Below are positions 35,686 through 35,687 of a stretch of 35,687 nt of DNA, in pieces; the stretch's first letter is position 1; the number at the start of each line of letters is the position of its first letter. Where the stretch lies: contig LFSC01000004.1 in the NCBI GenBank assembly GCA_001512505.1, positions 1 to 35,687 on the forward strand. The letters run 5' to 3'. Below the pieces are notes generated by a model. It did no database searches and was not told where the DNA came from. It saw only the letters and a program-made list of their open reading frames with translations. The DNA comes from Clostridiaceae bacterium DTU079. GTDB taxonomy: Bacteria > Bacillota > Clostridia > Acetivibrionales > Acetivibrionaceae. The translations under genes were made by a program, and so were the position numbers.

Positions 35686-35687
35686 AA

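Noticed and set aside
1..35687. CRISPR arrays, tRNA or rRNA genes
   Set aside because: No regularly spaced repeat series and no tRNA or rRNA consensus segments were noticed on either strand; a covariance search was not possible.

Overview
The window comes from a low-GC, Gram-positive anaerobe of the Clostridia. A type I dockerin with paired Ser-Ile/Ser-Thr and Lys-Arg recognition positions points to a cellulosome producer of the Acetivibrio (Clostridium) thermocellus group. That placement is an inference from the dockerin, the PyrR-type pyr control, the SigD-type promoter and the codon use; no marker gene proves it. Almost everything from 1.1 kb to 22 kb is on the minus strand.

Left part (1-6 kb) is accessory. 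It holds the C-terminus of a transposase at the edge, a lipoprotein, a SleB-like cell wall hydrolase preceded by a 40-codon ORF with a strong ribosome binding site, and a 262-bp MITE-like element with 17-bp terminal inverted repeats and 11-bp target duplications. It also holds a decayed RHS/YD-repeat gene (two frameshifts and one nonsense codon) that carries a dockerin inside its RHS core.

Middle part (6-22 kb) is housekeeping. It starts with rimO-pgsA, ended by a terminator built into the last pgsA codons. Next come an SbcD-like nuclease, an SbcC-like half protein ending at its zinc hook and a small coiled-coil protein, all overlapping, then a histidine phosphatase. A complete UMP operon follows in the order pyrR-pyrB-pyrC-pyrF-carA-carB-pyrK-pyrD (pyrE is not here). 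Its 5' leader has a clear promoter, a PyrR-binding hairpin, an antiterminator and a terminator. Between pyrR and pyrB there is a second terminator without a PyrR site. Instead, a 46-codon leader ORF with a strong ribosome binding site stops on tandem TAG TAA codons inside the left arm of the hairpin. This is the layout of the enterobacterial pyrBI attenuator and is the most interesting observation in the window.

Right part (22-35.7 kb) is mixed: a Tyr/Cys-rich hypothetical protein, a TrpB2-type tryptophan synthase beta chain, a TIGR04086-type membrane protein, a membrane gene split by an in-frame TGA, and a methyl-accepting chemotaxis protein behind a SigD-like promoter. Then come a three-gene operon (HSL-type esterase, condensation-fold acyltransferase, zinc-ribbon DUF6320 membrane protein), a small membrane protein, and a GGDEF/HD-GYP cyclic-di-GMP protein. 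Last is a BlaR1/M56-like gene that has lost its N-terminal half next to what looks like the end of another ORF at the window edge. I found no tRNA, rRNA or CRISPR array.
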